A DNA stretch of 48,912 bases from Clostridia bacterium (GTDB lineage: Bacteria > Bacillota > Clostridia > TANB77 > UBA1234), in NCBI GenBank assembly GCA_017469545.1, contig JAFUGE010000010.1, positions 1 through 48,912 of the forward strand, written 5' to 3'. Position 1 is the stretch's first letter; each line of letters opens with the position of its first letter. Shown in pieces: positions 41,301-48,909 of the stretch. A program made the translations under genes and the position numbers. The notes under the pieces were generated by a model, which made no database searches, was not told the DNA's origin, and saw nothing but the letters and a program-made list of their open reading frames with translations.

Positions 41301-41760
41301 GAAAGTGCAAGAAGATTTTGAAACGCAAATCGACTTGAAAGTCTCTGCCTACTTACCGGACGACTATATTGCTAATAGCAGTCAGAAGATTGAAGTTTAT
41401 CAAGATATCGCTAATATCTCTAAGGAAGAGCAAATTTCTGAAATTGTGGACGAATTAATAGATCGTTATGGAGAAATGCCAGACGAAGTAGTGAGTCTCT
41501 TAGAAGTCGCGAGAATCAAGGTTTTTGCCAAAGAATTGTGGATTACTTCTATCAAGCAAAAAGGCGATAAAGTCGTGATTACTTTAAAGAACAATGAAGC
41601 GTTTGATACGGATAAAGTGCCGATTTTGATTAACGAATATCAAAATAAATTATATTTTTCAGCAGGAGCACTACCTTATTTCACTTTAAAGCTGCAAAGT
41701 GAAAAAGAAAGTGATATATTAAAAGAAGTTTTAAAATTACTTAAAATTATGAAAGGATGA
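38317..41760 (+). CDS. mfd: Transcription-repair coupling factor
   Basis: 1147 residues, full length. The N-terminal UvrB-like module spans about 1-340 ([28 protein letters not shown]). The RNA polymerase-interacting CarD-like domain is at about 480-560 ([17 protein letters not shown]). The RecG-type translocase has [11 protein letters not shown] (Walker A), IIDEEQRFG (DEEQ box), [23 protein letters not shown] and [10 protein letters not shown]. The C-terminal TRCF domain ends the protein. Mfd removes stalled RNA polymerase and recruits UvrA. AAGGAG precedes the ATG. It is followed by a foldase gene after 7 bp. Confidence 0.97.
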   Translation: [1147 protein letters not shown]

Positions 41761-41767
41761 AGAAACA

Positions 41768-42805
41768 ATGGATAAGAAAATAGGGATAATAATAGGAGTT
41801 TTGGTAGTAGCGGTTTTAGTGCTTATTGGGGTAGCTTTCGTAGCTGACTCTAATGATTCAAGCATTTTAACAATTAATGATGTTTCTTATGGCAAGGAAG
41901 ACTTTGAGAATTACTATAAAGTAAGATACTTTGAAGAATCAGAAACAGCGAAAAATTCGGAGGATGCTGAGGAAGTAAATAAAGACGAACTAAAAACGAC
42001 AGCTTTCAATGAATATACAACATATATGATTATCGCCCAAGAAGCAAAGAGCAAGGGATATGCACTTAGCCAAGAAAAAATAGATTCTATTGCAGCAGAA
42101 TATGACGCAGAAGAATTTGATAGAGATGCATTAACAGCACTTGGTGTTTCAAAAGAAGACTATATTGCAGCACGTAAAGTCGTTGAGGCATATAATGATT
42201 TCATAGACAGAGTAGACGAATTTTATGATGTTCCACAATCGACAATTGATTTGTACATGGAAACCAATAAAGATTTGTTAAAGGGCTATGACTTTAGAGT
42301 AATGCAATTTAATATTACCTCTACGGAAAGCGAGACAAACGAGGATGGCGAGGAAGTACCAGCTACCTCAGACAAAGAAGAAGTTACTACAAAAGCACAA
42401 GACATTTTAGAGAGAGTCAAAGCAGGCGAAGACTTCGAAACATTGGCAAAAGAAAATGCTAACGAAAGATTTGTTTTAACAAATTCGGAATTAAAACAAG
42501 TCAATGGTGAATTAGAAAGCGTTGATTTGCCATATTTGTCTTCATACTTAATGTTTAGCTGCAGCGAATTAGCAGACCCAATCAAAGCATTGGAGAATGT
42601 AGGGGACTATACGGAATTATTAGTGACGGATAACTATGCTGCATTTGCAAGATTAGAAGCAGTTCGTGACGATGTAGAAGCGGAAACAAGAGAAGCATTG
42701 GAGAAAGAAGTAGCTAAGTCAGTAGGAACTTCTTATATCAGCAGCATCATTCAATCTTCTTCCGTGATTACAAACAATAGATTATTAAAATCAATTGAAA
42801 TATAA
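41768..42805 (+). CDS. PrsA/SurA-like secreted foldase, lacking a clear PPIase domain
   Basis: 345 residues. A single N-terminal membrane helix (about 5-27) with no lipobox Cys acts as signal or anchor. A SurA-N-type helical chaperone region follows (INDVSYGKEDFENYYKVRYFE, TTYMIIAQEAKSKGYALSQEKID). The segment at about 170-320 (FRVMQFNITSTESE, AQDILERVKAGEDFETLAKENA) resembles the parvulin first strand and helix, but the usual parvulin core is poorly kept. It sits directly after mfd, a neighbourhood known in Clostridia. Extracytoplasmic folding is the likely role. Confidence 0.75.
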   Translation: MDKKIGIIIGVLVVAVLVLIGVAFVADSNDSSILTINDVSYGKEDFENYYKVRYFEESETAKNSEDAEEVNKDELKTTAFNEYTTYMIIAQEAKSKGYALSQEKIDSIAAEYDAEEFDRDALTALGVSKEDYIAARKVVEAYNDFIDRVDEFYDVPQSTIDLYMETNKDLLKGYDFRVMQFNITSTESETNEDGEEVPATSDKEEVTTKAQDILERVKAGEDFETLAKENANERFVLTNSELKQVNGELESVDLPYLSSYLMFSCSELADPIKALENVGDYTELLVTDNYAAFARLEAVRDDVEAETREALEKEVAKSVGTSYISSIIQSSSVITNNRLLKSIEI

Positions 42806-42807
42806 TT

Positions 42808-42832
42808 GGTAGGCGGCGTTATACGCCGCCTG
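42808..42832 (+). repeat. Short palindromic repeat, GGCGGCG variant
   Basis: GTAGGCGGCG-TTATA-CGCCGCC, directly after the foldase stop. Confidence 0.85.
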
Positions 42833-42842
42833 TGTTATACTA

Positions 42843-42871
42843 CTGTAGGGGCAGCGTATTACGCTGCCCGC
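42843..42871 (+). repeat. Short palindromic repeat, GCAGCG type
   Basis: Second copy 11 bp after the GGCGGCG variant, same orientation; the pair fills the gap before the SpoU gene. Confidence 0.9.
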
Positions 42872-42889
42872 AAAATAAAGGAGAAAACC

Positions 42890-43661
42890 ATGATAACAAG
42901 CAAAGACAACGAATTAATCAAACACATCAAATCGCTAAATCAGAAAAAATATAGAGACGAATACGGCGAATACTTTATCGAGGGAATCAAAATGGTTCTA
43001 GAAGCAATAGAAGAAAAAGCGCCAATCAAAGAAATTATTCTTTGCGAAGAACTACTACAAAAAGAAATTGATACCAAGGATTTCAAAGTAGAATTCGTAG
43101 ACAAAAAAGTATTTGCGTCGATTACAGATACCGTTTCGCCGCAAGGCATCCTTGCTGTTTTGGAAAAGCAGCATAGGAAGATAGAAGATGCCCAAATCAT
43201 ATTTGCACTAGACGATGTGCAAGACCCAGGAAATGTTGGAACGATTATTAGAACACTGGACTGTGCTGGAATCAAAAATTTAATGGTATCAAGCGGAAGC
43301 GGCGATGTCTATAATCCAAAAGTTGTCAGAAGCACTATGGGAGCCATTTTCAGAATCAATATCGAAAGTGAAGCAGATTTACTAACAGCACTTTTGGAAA
43401 AACAAAAAGCAGGATATCAAATCGTTGTCACGTCACTTGAAGCCAGCGAATACTATACGGATTTGAGCTTTAAAGAAAAAACAATTGTCGTGATAGGAAA
43501 CGAGTCAAAGGGAGTCAAAAAAGAAATTCAAGCAATGGCAAATATCAAAACAAAAATCCCAATGCTTCGGAAAAACAGAAAGCCTAAATGCTAGCGTCGC
43601 TGCCAGCCTAATGGCGTATGAATATGTGAGAAAATGCAAAAATGTGATTGGGTTGAAATGA
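42890..43661 (+). CDS. SpoU/TrmH-family rRNA methyltransferase, needs a +1 shift
   Basis: Start at 42890 (MITSKDNELIKHIKSL) after AAAGGAG. An N-terminal substrate-binding domain (about 1-95, KKYRDEYGEYFIEGIKMV) is followed by the SPOUT knot: ALDDVQDPGNVGTIIRT, the VVRSTMGAIFR segment and IVVIGNESKGV. In the zero frame it stops early (TAG 43592) after KIPMLRKNRKPKC. Skipping C43568 gives KIPML-GKTESLNASVAAS-LMAYEYVRK to TGA 43659-43661, the exact conserved SPOUT motif 3 (IPMxGxxESLNVSVAAxIxxYE). The product is 256 residues. Without the shift the SAM-binding knot is incomplete. The site is CTT-CGG-A. Confidence 0.88.
43565..43571 (+). other. Candidate +1 recoding site CTT-CGG-A in the SpoU gene
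   Basis: P-site CTT (43565-43567), zero-frame CGG (43568-43570), +1 GGA supplies the invariant Gly of the IPMLG motif. Confidence 0.65.
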
Positions 43662-43712
43662 GCGAAAAATGTTGACAAGTGTGGAGTGCAAATGTTAGAA
43701 TTTAGATAGAGA

Positions 43713-43740
43713 TGTAGGGGCAGCGTAATACGCTGCCCGC
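43713..43740 (+). repeat. Short palindromic repeat, GCAGCG type
   Basis: Loop TAATA; in the 282-base gap between the SpoU gene and the AbiEi gene. The rest of that gap shows only the AbiE promoter and operator. Confidence 0.9.
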
Positions 43741-43886
43741 ATAAAATAGGGGGCTAACAGGAAAATCTTTTGTAGAAAAGGTTTGGTTGTTATGCCTTTT
43801 TTCGTTTTTGTAGCATTCACTACAGAATTATTGCCCATTATAAGCTGTATTAATGTGCTTGCGTTTTAAATATTTGTCAAAAAGTA

Positions 43887-43928
43887 TTGACATTTCATAT
43901 ACATTTGATGTATAATATGTATATGAAA
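43887..43928 (+). promoter_or_regulatory. AbiE promoter with overlapping operator
   Basis: TTGACA (43887-43892), 18-bp spacer, TATAAT (43911-43916). Perfect 12-bp inverted arms TTTCATATACAT (43893-43904) and ATGTATATGAAA (43917-43928) flank the -10, the expected autoregulatory site of an AbiEi antitoxin. Confidence 0.8.
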
Positions 43929-43943
43929 TGGCGAGGTGATTCT

Positions 43944-44510
43944 ATGAAAAAACTGGCAAATAATAAACAAAAAATTATTCATTTTAATAAACTCAATCAA
44001 TATCATATGAATAGGTATGAATTGAGAACTATGATGGAAAAAGGAAATGTTTATAGAGTAATGCGTGGCGTTTATGCAGATAGGAATGAAGATATTAATG
44101 AATTTTGGCTAATGGGAGAAAGGTATAAAAACGGCATTTATTCTCATAACACGGCTTTATATTTTTATGGTATGACAGATAGAACACCACTTCGTTTTGA
44201 TATGACTTTTCCTAGCAATAATAGAGTAAGCAATGATTTCTTAAAAGTGCATTACGTTAAAAAAGAAAATCACAAGTTAGGGCTAACTAAAATAAAGTTG
44301 GGAAATGGATATGAAATTCAAATTTACAATGTTGAGAGAACCATTTGCGATATAGTGAGGGACAGAAATAAGATTGACCCGCAAACATTTAATAATGCTA
44401 TGAAAGAATATATGAAACGAAAAGATAAGAACTTAAAGTTATTATATGAATATGCAACAGCATTCAGAGTAAATAAAGTGCTTGAGAGATATATGGAGGT
44501 ATTGAGTTAA
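43944..44510 (+). CDS. AbiEi-type antitoxin
   Basis: 188 residues; ATG 43944 follows GCGAGGTG. An N-terminal winged-helix segment (NQYHMNRYELRTMMEKGNVYRVMRGVYA) binds DNA, followed by the AbiEi core (YSHNTALYFYGMTDRTPLRFDMTFP, VERTICDIVRDRNKIDPQTFNNAMKEYMKR). These transcription-repressor antitoxins pair with an AbiEii nucleotidyltransferase toxin. The partner gene overlaps its end but is broken, so this antitoxin is an intact survivor with an intact operator. Confidence 0.88.
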   Translation: MKKLANNKQKIIHFNKLNQYHMNRYELRTMMEKGNVYRVMRGVYADRNEDINEFWLMGERYKNGIYSHNTALYFYGMTDRTPLRFDMTFPSNNRVSNDFLKVHYVKKENHKLGLTKIKLGNGYEIQIYNVERTICDIVRDRNKIDPQTFNNAMKEYMKRKDKNLKLLYEYATAFRVNKVLERYMEVLS

Positions 44511-45141
44511 GTGAAAAGAAATGTAACAAGTCTAAAGGCAGTGATAAATAATATTGCAAAGGAGAATAAAATTTCGGCACAGTCTGTATTACAAACGTAT
44601 ATGCTTGAAAGACTACTTGAAAGGATATCAGTGTCAAATTATAAAGATAACTTTATATTAAAAGGTGGAATGCTTATTGCGGCAATGCTTGGAATTGATA
44701 ATAGGACAACAATGGATATGGATACTACTATTAAGGGCTTTGCATTGACAGAAGGAAATGTAAGAAGTTTGATTTGATGTTGGAAGATAGAAAAATTCAA
44801 GTATGGTCGTATAATGTAGAAACTGTGATAGCGGAAAAGTTTGAGTCAATTATCAGCAGAGGTACATTGGGAACAAGAATTAGGGACTATTATGATGTGC
44901 ATCTCAAAGTAAGAATATTGATAGTTCTGTGTTGCAAGCCGCAATATATTCTACCTCAGAGCATAGAGGTACATTAGACACAATGAAAGAATGGAAAAAA
45001 GTGATTGAAGTGCTAAAAGGTAGTGACACAATGAAAAAGCAATGGGAAAGATATCAAAACGATAATTTTTATGCGGAAGGCATTGGTTATGATGACTTAA
45101 TAGAAGGTATTATGAAAGTGGGACAGGCTTTTATGATGTGA
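44511..45141 (+). pseudogene. Degraded AbiEii nucleotidyltransferase toxin
   Basis: Three fragments in different frames. 44511-44777 holds the N-terminus and nucleotidyltransferase core (FILKGGMLIAAML, TTMDMDTTIKG). After GNVRSLI an internal block of about 50 codons is missing. 44777-44920 continues MLEDRKIQVWSYNVETVIAEKFE-SIISRG-TRIRDYYDVH. A second frame change near 44905 leads to NIDSSVLQAAIYSTSEHRGT and the C-terminus to 45141. Neither break contains CGG, so this is genuine decay, unlike the YTT-CGG genes. The start would be GTG 44511 right after the antitoxin stop. Confidence 0.85.
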
Positions 45142-45246
45142 TTATAAAGAAATGCAGTAAAATTTGTTGTATTTTTGTTTGAGAACCTTTATAATTTACT
45201 TATAGGATAAGGGCGCTTAGCTCTTTTTATGCAAAGGAGAAAGTGT

Positions 45247-46017
45247 ATGGGGAGAATTAGAGATTTAGAAAAACTAAAAGATAACAAGGAATATATTTTG
45301 AAGAGGGCTGAAGTGGAGGCACTAGCAAAAGAGTATGTGTGGTTTACGATGGATCAGGACCCTCTTAAAACAGTGGAGACACAACTAAAAACGGTAATGG
45401 ATGGCCTTTCTAAGGAGATGCCGGAGGAAGAGGAGAAAAAAGCGCTAAGAGAAATTCATACACTGCAAGTGAAGCGTGGAAAGATTAGAAACCATACGTA
45501 TGAGCCTGCCTTAAAGCAGAATATTACCGCAGGCCTTGTGCAAATCGAACAATATGAGGCAAGTCAGGAGAAGAAGTCTGTGGGCCAAGTGATTCGTGGC
45601 GTGCTTACAAATGATGCGTACATCAAAAATTATTTACAAAGGAAATATATGATTGCGAACGTCAATCGATATGGTGCTGTGCCAAATGCTGTGAATTTGC
45701 AATTGGAAGATCCTCGTGAAATTATTGAATATATTGCCAATCATTATGATCTTGTCGGAATTAAGATTGATAAAGAAGAGCTTTCTCTTGTGCCGACGGA
45801 GGCACCAAGGGATTTGCCAATTGCAGAAAAGGTGGCAGAGCTTACGAATGATTTTATTGAGAAACAAAAGGACGAAAAAGCAGCAGATAAGCCAAAAATG
45901 CCGGGGGAAAAATCACAAGATATTTCAGGAGAGAACAGAAAAGATACTCCAAAAGTAAGGGCACCAAAGACAAGTGCGAAGGAAAAAACAGACGGAGAGG
46001 AAATGGAGAGAGAATGA
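45247..46017 (+). CDS. Hypothetical coiled-coil protein
   Basis: 256 residues, ATG 45247 after AAAGGAG. Mostly charged and helical (GRIRDLEKLKDNKEYILKRAE). A central conserved-looking part contains VGQVIRGVLTNDAYIKNYLQRKY. The C-terminal 60 residues are a disordered Lys/Pro/Ser/Glu tail. No signal peptide or membrane helix, and I do not recognise the family. Its stop overlaps the lspA start (ATGA), so the two are translated together. Confidence 0.65.
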   Translation: MGRIRDLEKLKDNKEYILKRAEVEALAKEYVWFTMDQDPLKTVETQLKTVMDGLSKEMPEEEEKKALREIHTLQVKRGKIRNHTYEPALKQNITAGLVQIEQYEASQEKKSVGQVIRGVLTNDAYIKNYLQRKYMIANVNRYGAVPNAVNLQLEDPREIIEYIANHYDLVGIKIDKEELSLVPTEAPRDLPIAEKVAELTNDFIEKQKDEKAADKPKMPGEKSQDISGENRKDTPKVRAPKTSAKEKTDGEEMERE

Positions 46018-46463
46018 TTGCTGTTATAGTTTTAGTGATTTTAGATAGAATTACAAAACTTTGGATTGTGGAGAATCACATTAATTTAACGATTTTGCCG
46101 AAGATTTTGAATTTTACTTACGTGGAAAATCGCGGCATGGTTTTTGGTTTGGCACAAGGAAGCGGCTATATTATGGGGATTGTTTCACTTGTGATTTGCG
46201 TATTGATTGTGCTATATATTATGAAGATTCGAAATTCTAGTGATGGCATTTGTTTTGGTTGGTATATGATTTTAGCGGGCGGAATTGGAAATGCCATTGA
46301 TAGATTAACGATAGGGTATGTAGTTGATTTCATTGATACGCCTTGGATTGCGACGTTTAACTTGGCGGATACATTTATTGTTTTAGGAATCATTGTTTTA
46401 ATCATTCATGCTTTTTCAAGCACGAGCAGAAGAAGCGTAGGAACAGGGGATAGATTTTGGTAG
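46014..46463 (+). CDS. lspA: Lipoprotein signal peptidase
   Basis: 149 residues, four membrane helices. Catalytic Asp residues are in GGIGNAIDRLTIGYVVDFID and FNLADTFIVLG; the N-terminal signature is VENRGMVFGL. It cleaves prolipoprotein signal peptides before the lipidated Cys. ATG overlaps the previous stop; its own stop overlaps the start of the pseudouridine synthase gene, the common lspA-rluD coupling. Confidence 0.95.
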   Translation: MIAVIVLVILDRITKLWIVENHINLTILPKILNFTYVENRGMVFGLAQGSGYIMGIVSLVICVLIVLYIMKIRNSSDGICFGWYMILAGGIGNAIDRLTIGYVVDFIDTPWIATFNLADTFIVLGIIVLIIHAFSSTSRRSVGTGDRFW

Positions 46464-47362
46464 AATATATTGTAAATGAAAATGAGAATGGCACTAGACT
46501 AGACGCTTTTGTAGCAAGTAAGGACGAAAAGTTTTCTCGTAGTTTAGTGCAGAAGTTAATCAAGGATAGTAAAATTTTAGTGGACGGAAAATCTGCTAAA
46601 CCGTCGGAGAAAGTGCAAGCGGGAGAGCGTATTTGCGTGGACTATCGAGAGGAGCCTAACGACAGCATCAAAGGCGAAGAAATTCCGATTGATATTATTT
46701 ATGAGGACGACGATATTTTGGTAGTCAATAAACCGAAGAATATGGTGGTGCATCCGGCTGCTGGAAATCGAAGCGGAACGCTTGTAAATGCGCTTTTGGG
46801 AAGGCACGAGCTTTCCAGTATGAATGGCGATATTAGGCCGGGCATTGTGCATCGATTGGATAAAAATACGACAGGAGTTTTAGTGATTGCAAAGAATAAT
46901 TTTGCCCACCAGAAGATTGCAAAGCAGATTCAAAATCGTGAAACGAAGAAAGAATACATTGCATTAGTTAGGGGACTAATTAAGGAAAATGAGGGCGTGA
47001 TTAATATGCCGATTGGCAGGCATCCGACGGATAGAAAAAAGATGGCTGTCACGCGAGAGGGAAAAGAAGCTATTACGGAATTCAAAGTCTTGAAGAGATT
47101 TTCAGAGGGCTATACGCTTTTGAAAATTAATTTAAAAACAGGACGTACACATCAAATTAGAGTACATCTATCGCACATTGGGTATCCAATTGTGGGTGAC
47201 GACACTTATTCTACGGGGAAAAATCCATTTGGCGTTACTAGCCAGATGTTGCACGCACATAAGCTTTCGTTTGTGCATCCGACAAGTGGGGAAAAAGTGG
47301 AATTTGAGGCGCCTATTCCTGAATATTTTGAGGAGATAGTAGAGAATTTAACAGAGATATAA
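46457..47362 (+). CDS. rluD: RluD-family 23S rRNA pseudouridine synthase
   Basis: 301 residues, TTG start at 46457 inside the lspA end, after AGGGGATAG. An S4 RNA-binding domain spans 1-60 (RLDAFVASKDEKFSRSLVQKL). The synthase domain has the catalytic Asp in GIVHRLDKNTTGVLVIAK (about 136), plus LKTGRTHQIRVHLSHIGYPIVGD. It converts specific uridines of 23S rRNA. The exact target (RluD, YlyB or relative) is not fixed by sequence alone. Confidence 0.93.
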   Translation: MVEYIVNENENGTRLDAFVASKDEKFSRSLVQKLIKDSKILVDGKSAKPSEKVQAGERICVDYREEPNDSIKGEEIPIDIIYEDDDILVVNKPKNMVVHPAAGNRSGTLVNALLGRHELSSMNGDIRPGIVHRLDKNTTGVLVIAKNNFAHQKIAKQIQNRETKKEYIALVRGLIKENEGVINMPIGRHPTDRKKMAVTREGKEAITEFKVLKRFSEGYTLLKINLKTGRTHQIRVHLSHIGYPIVGDDTYSTGKNPFGVTSQMLHAHKLSFVHPTSGEKVEFEAPIPEYFEEIVENLTEI

Positions 47363-47370
47363 AATGAATA

Positions 47371-47400
47371 CTGTAGGGGCAGCGTATTACGCTGCCCGCC
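47371..47400 (+). repeat. Short palindromic repeat, GCAGCG type
   Basis: Loop TATTA, between the pseudouridine synthase and glgA genes. Confidence 0.9.
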
Positions 47401-47433
47401 ATAGAATATACAAATGATAAAGGAGATATTAAA

Positions 47434-48840
47434 ATGCAAATTATGTATGTCGCTTCCGAAGTCGTGCCATACGCAAAGTCAGGGGGTCTTGCCGATGTGG
47501 CGGGCGCACTTCCAAAAGAACTTTTAAAGCTTGGAAATGATGTTTCGATTGTGATGCCGAAGTATCGTCAGATTGAGCAAGAATTAGAGTATGTGATGGA
47601 TTTTCCAATCCAGATGCATCAAAGGACGGAAAATTGTATTATTAAAAAGCATACACGCAAAGTGAATGAGAAAGAACTGACGACGTATTTTATCGATAGT
47701 GCGTATTATTTTGATAGAGACGGAATGTATTGCCACGCGGACGAAGCAGAGCGTTTTGCTTTTTTTGATAAGGCGGTTGCACATTTAGTAGAAATTTTAA
47801 AGCCGGATATTCTTCATTTAAACGATTGGCAGAGTGGCCCAATTGCGGCACTGGTAAAAGATAAAATGCATTTAGAAAATATCAAAATTCTTTTTACCAT
47901 TCATAATCTGGAATACAATGGCAGATTCAATAAAGGAAATATTTATCATTTCGGTTTTTCGGAAGAGGAGTTTACGTCTGAGAAGTTTGAGTTTTATGGA
48001 GATTTTAGTTTTATGAAAGCCGGCATTTTGTTTTCGGATATGATTTCTACTGTTAGCAAAACGTATGCGGAAGAAATTCAAACAAAAGAGTTTGGCTTTG
48101 GCTATGAGGGTTTGCTTCATATGAAAGCGGAGCAAGGAAAACTTGCGGGAATTATTAATGGCGTGGATTATGAAGAGTATGATCCGACGAAAGATAAAGA
48201 ACTTGTGAAGAATTATGATAGTGAAACAGTAGCATTGAAAGGCGAAAATAAGAGGGCTTTGCAGGAGGAGCTAGGGCTTCCTGTGCGCGATGTTCCGATG
48301 TTTGCCATCATTACGAGAGTCGTACATCATAAAGGAATTGATATTTTAATTGAAAGCTTAAATGAGATTTTAAAAGAAGATGTGCAGCTTGTGATGCTTG
48401 GTCTTGGCGACGAGCACTATATCAATCGATTTGAGTATTTGAAAGAAAAATATGAGGGGAAAGTTTCGGTAAATGAGGAGTTTAATCCGGCACTTGCCAA
48501 AAGAATTTATGCATCTAGCGATATCTTCTTGATGCCGTCTGTTTTCGAGCCGTGCGGCTTATCACAGCTGATTAGTTTTCGCTATGGAACGGTTCCTATC
48601 ACGAGGATTACGGGTGGTTTAAAAGATACGGTTTTTGGGTATCTTAGTGATAAAGAAAAAGGAAATGGTTTTACCTTTTGGGGCAATAAGGCAGGAGACT
48701 TTACGGCCGTGATTAGAATGGCTTTGGAAGTTTATCAAAATAAGGAAGCGTGGAATGAGCTTAGAAAAAGAGATATGCGAGAGGATCACTCGTGGGAAAA
48801 ATCGGCCAACGAATACGTGGAACTTTATCAAAAAATGTAG
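47434..48840 (+). CDS. glgA: Glycogen synthase (ADP-glucose)
   Basis: 468 residues, GT5 family. The ADP-glucose-binding KxGGL motif is in YAKSGGLADVAGALPK (about 15-30). NDWQSG, FTIHNLEYNGRF and NGVDYEEYDP are GlgA marks, and the C-terminal GT-B half contains MPSVFEPCGLSQLISFRYGT and RITGGLKDTV. It elongates alpha-1,4-glucan. No other glycogen gene is in the window; the rest may lie to the right. Confidence 0.96.
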   Translation: MQIMYVASEVVPYAKSGGLADVAGALPKELLKLGNDVSIVMPKYRQIEQELEYVMDFPIQMHQRTENCIIKKHTRKVNEKELTTYFIDSAYYFDRDGMYCHADEAERFAFFDKAVAHLVEILKPDILHLNDWQSGPIAALVKDKMHLENIKILFTIHNLEYNGRFNKGNIYHFGFSEEEFTSEKFEFYGDFSFMKAGILFSDMISTVSKTYAEEIQTKEFGFGYEGLLHMKAEQGKLAGIINGVDYEEYDPTKDKELVKNYDSETVALKGENKRALQEELGLPVRDVPMFAIITRVVHHKGIDILIESLNEILKEDVQLVMLGLGDEHYINRFEYLKEKYEGKVSVNEEFNPALAKRIYASSDIFLMPSVFEPCGLSQLISFRYGTVPITRITGGLKDTVFGYLSDKEKGNGFTFWGNKAGDFTAVIRMALEVYQNKEAWNELRKRDMREDHSWEKSANEYVELYQKM

Positions 48841-48842
48841 GC

Positions 48843-48867
48843 TTGAGAAGGATTTGTTTCTTCTCAA
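48843..48867 (+). terminator. Hairpin after glgA
   Basis: TTGAGAAG (48843-48850) with CTTCTCAA (48860-48867), 9-nt loop, no T run on the plus strand. Confidence 0.4.
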
Positions 48868-48885
48868 ACCTACGATCTATATGAA

Positions 48886-48909
48886 CCATAAACGTTTTAG
48901 CGTTTATGG
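48886..48909. repeat. Inverted repeat at the right edge
   Basis: CCATAAACG (48886-48894) and CGTTTATGG (48901-48909) with a TTTTAG loop; context to the right is missing. Confidence 0.5.

Noticed and set aside
14850-43570. Simple homopolymer sequencing errors as the cause of the three frame changes
   Set aside because: Two of the three sites have no run longer than two bases, and all three give an otherwise unused codon in the same YTT-CGG-GG context. I keep error as an alternative that raw reads can settle.
44511-45141. AbiEii break as a fourth recoding site
   Set aside because: There is no CGG at either break, an internal block is missing, and the second break is a -1/+2 change; this is ordinary gene decay.
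10774-47400. CRISPR array from regularly repeated palindromes
   Set aside because: Copies are scattered kilobases apart between genes with no spacers and no cas genes.
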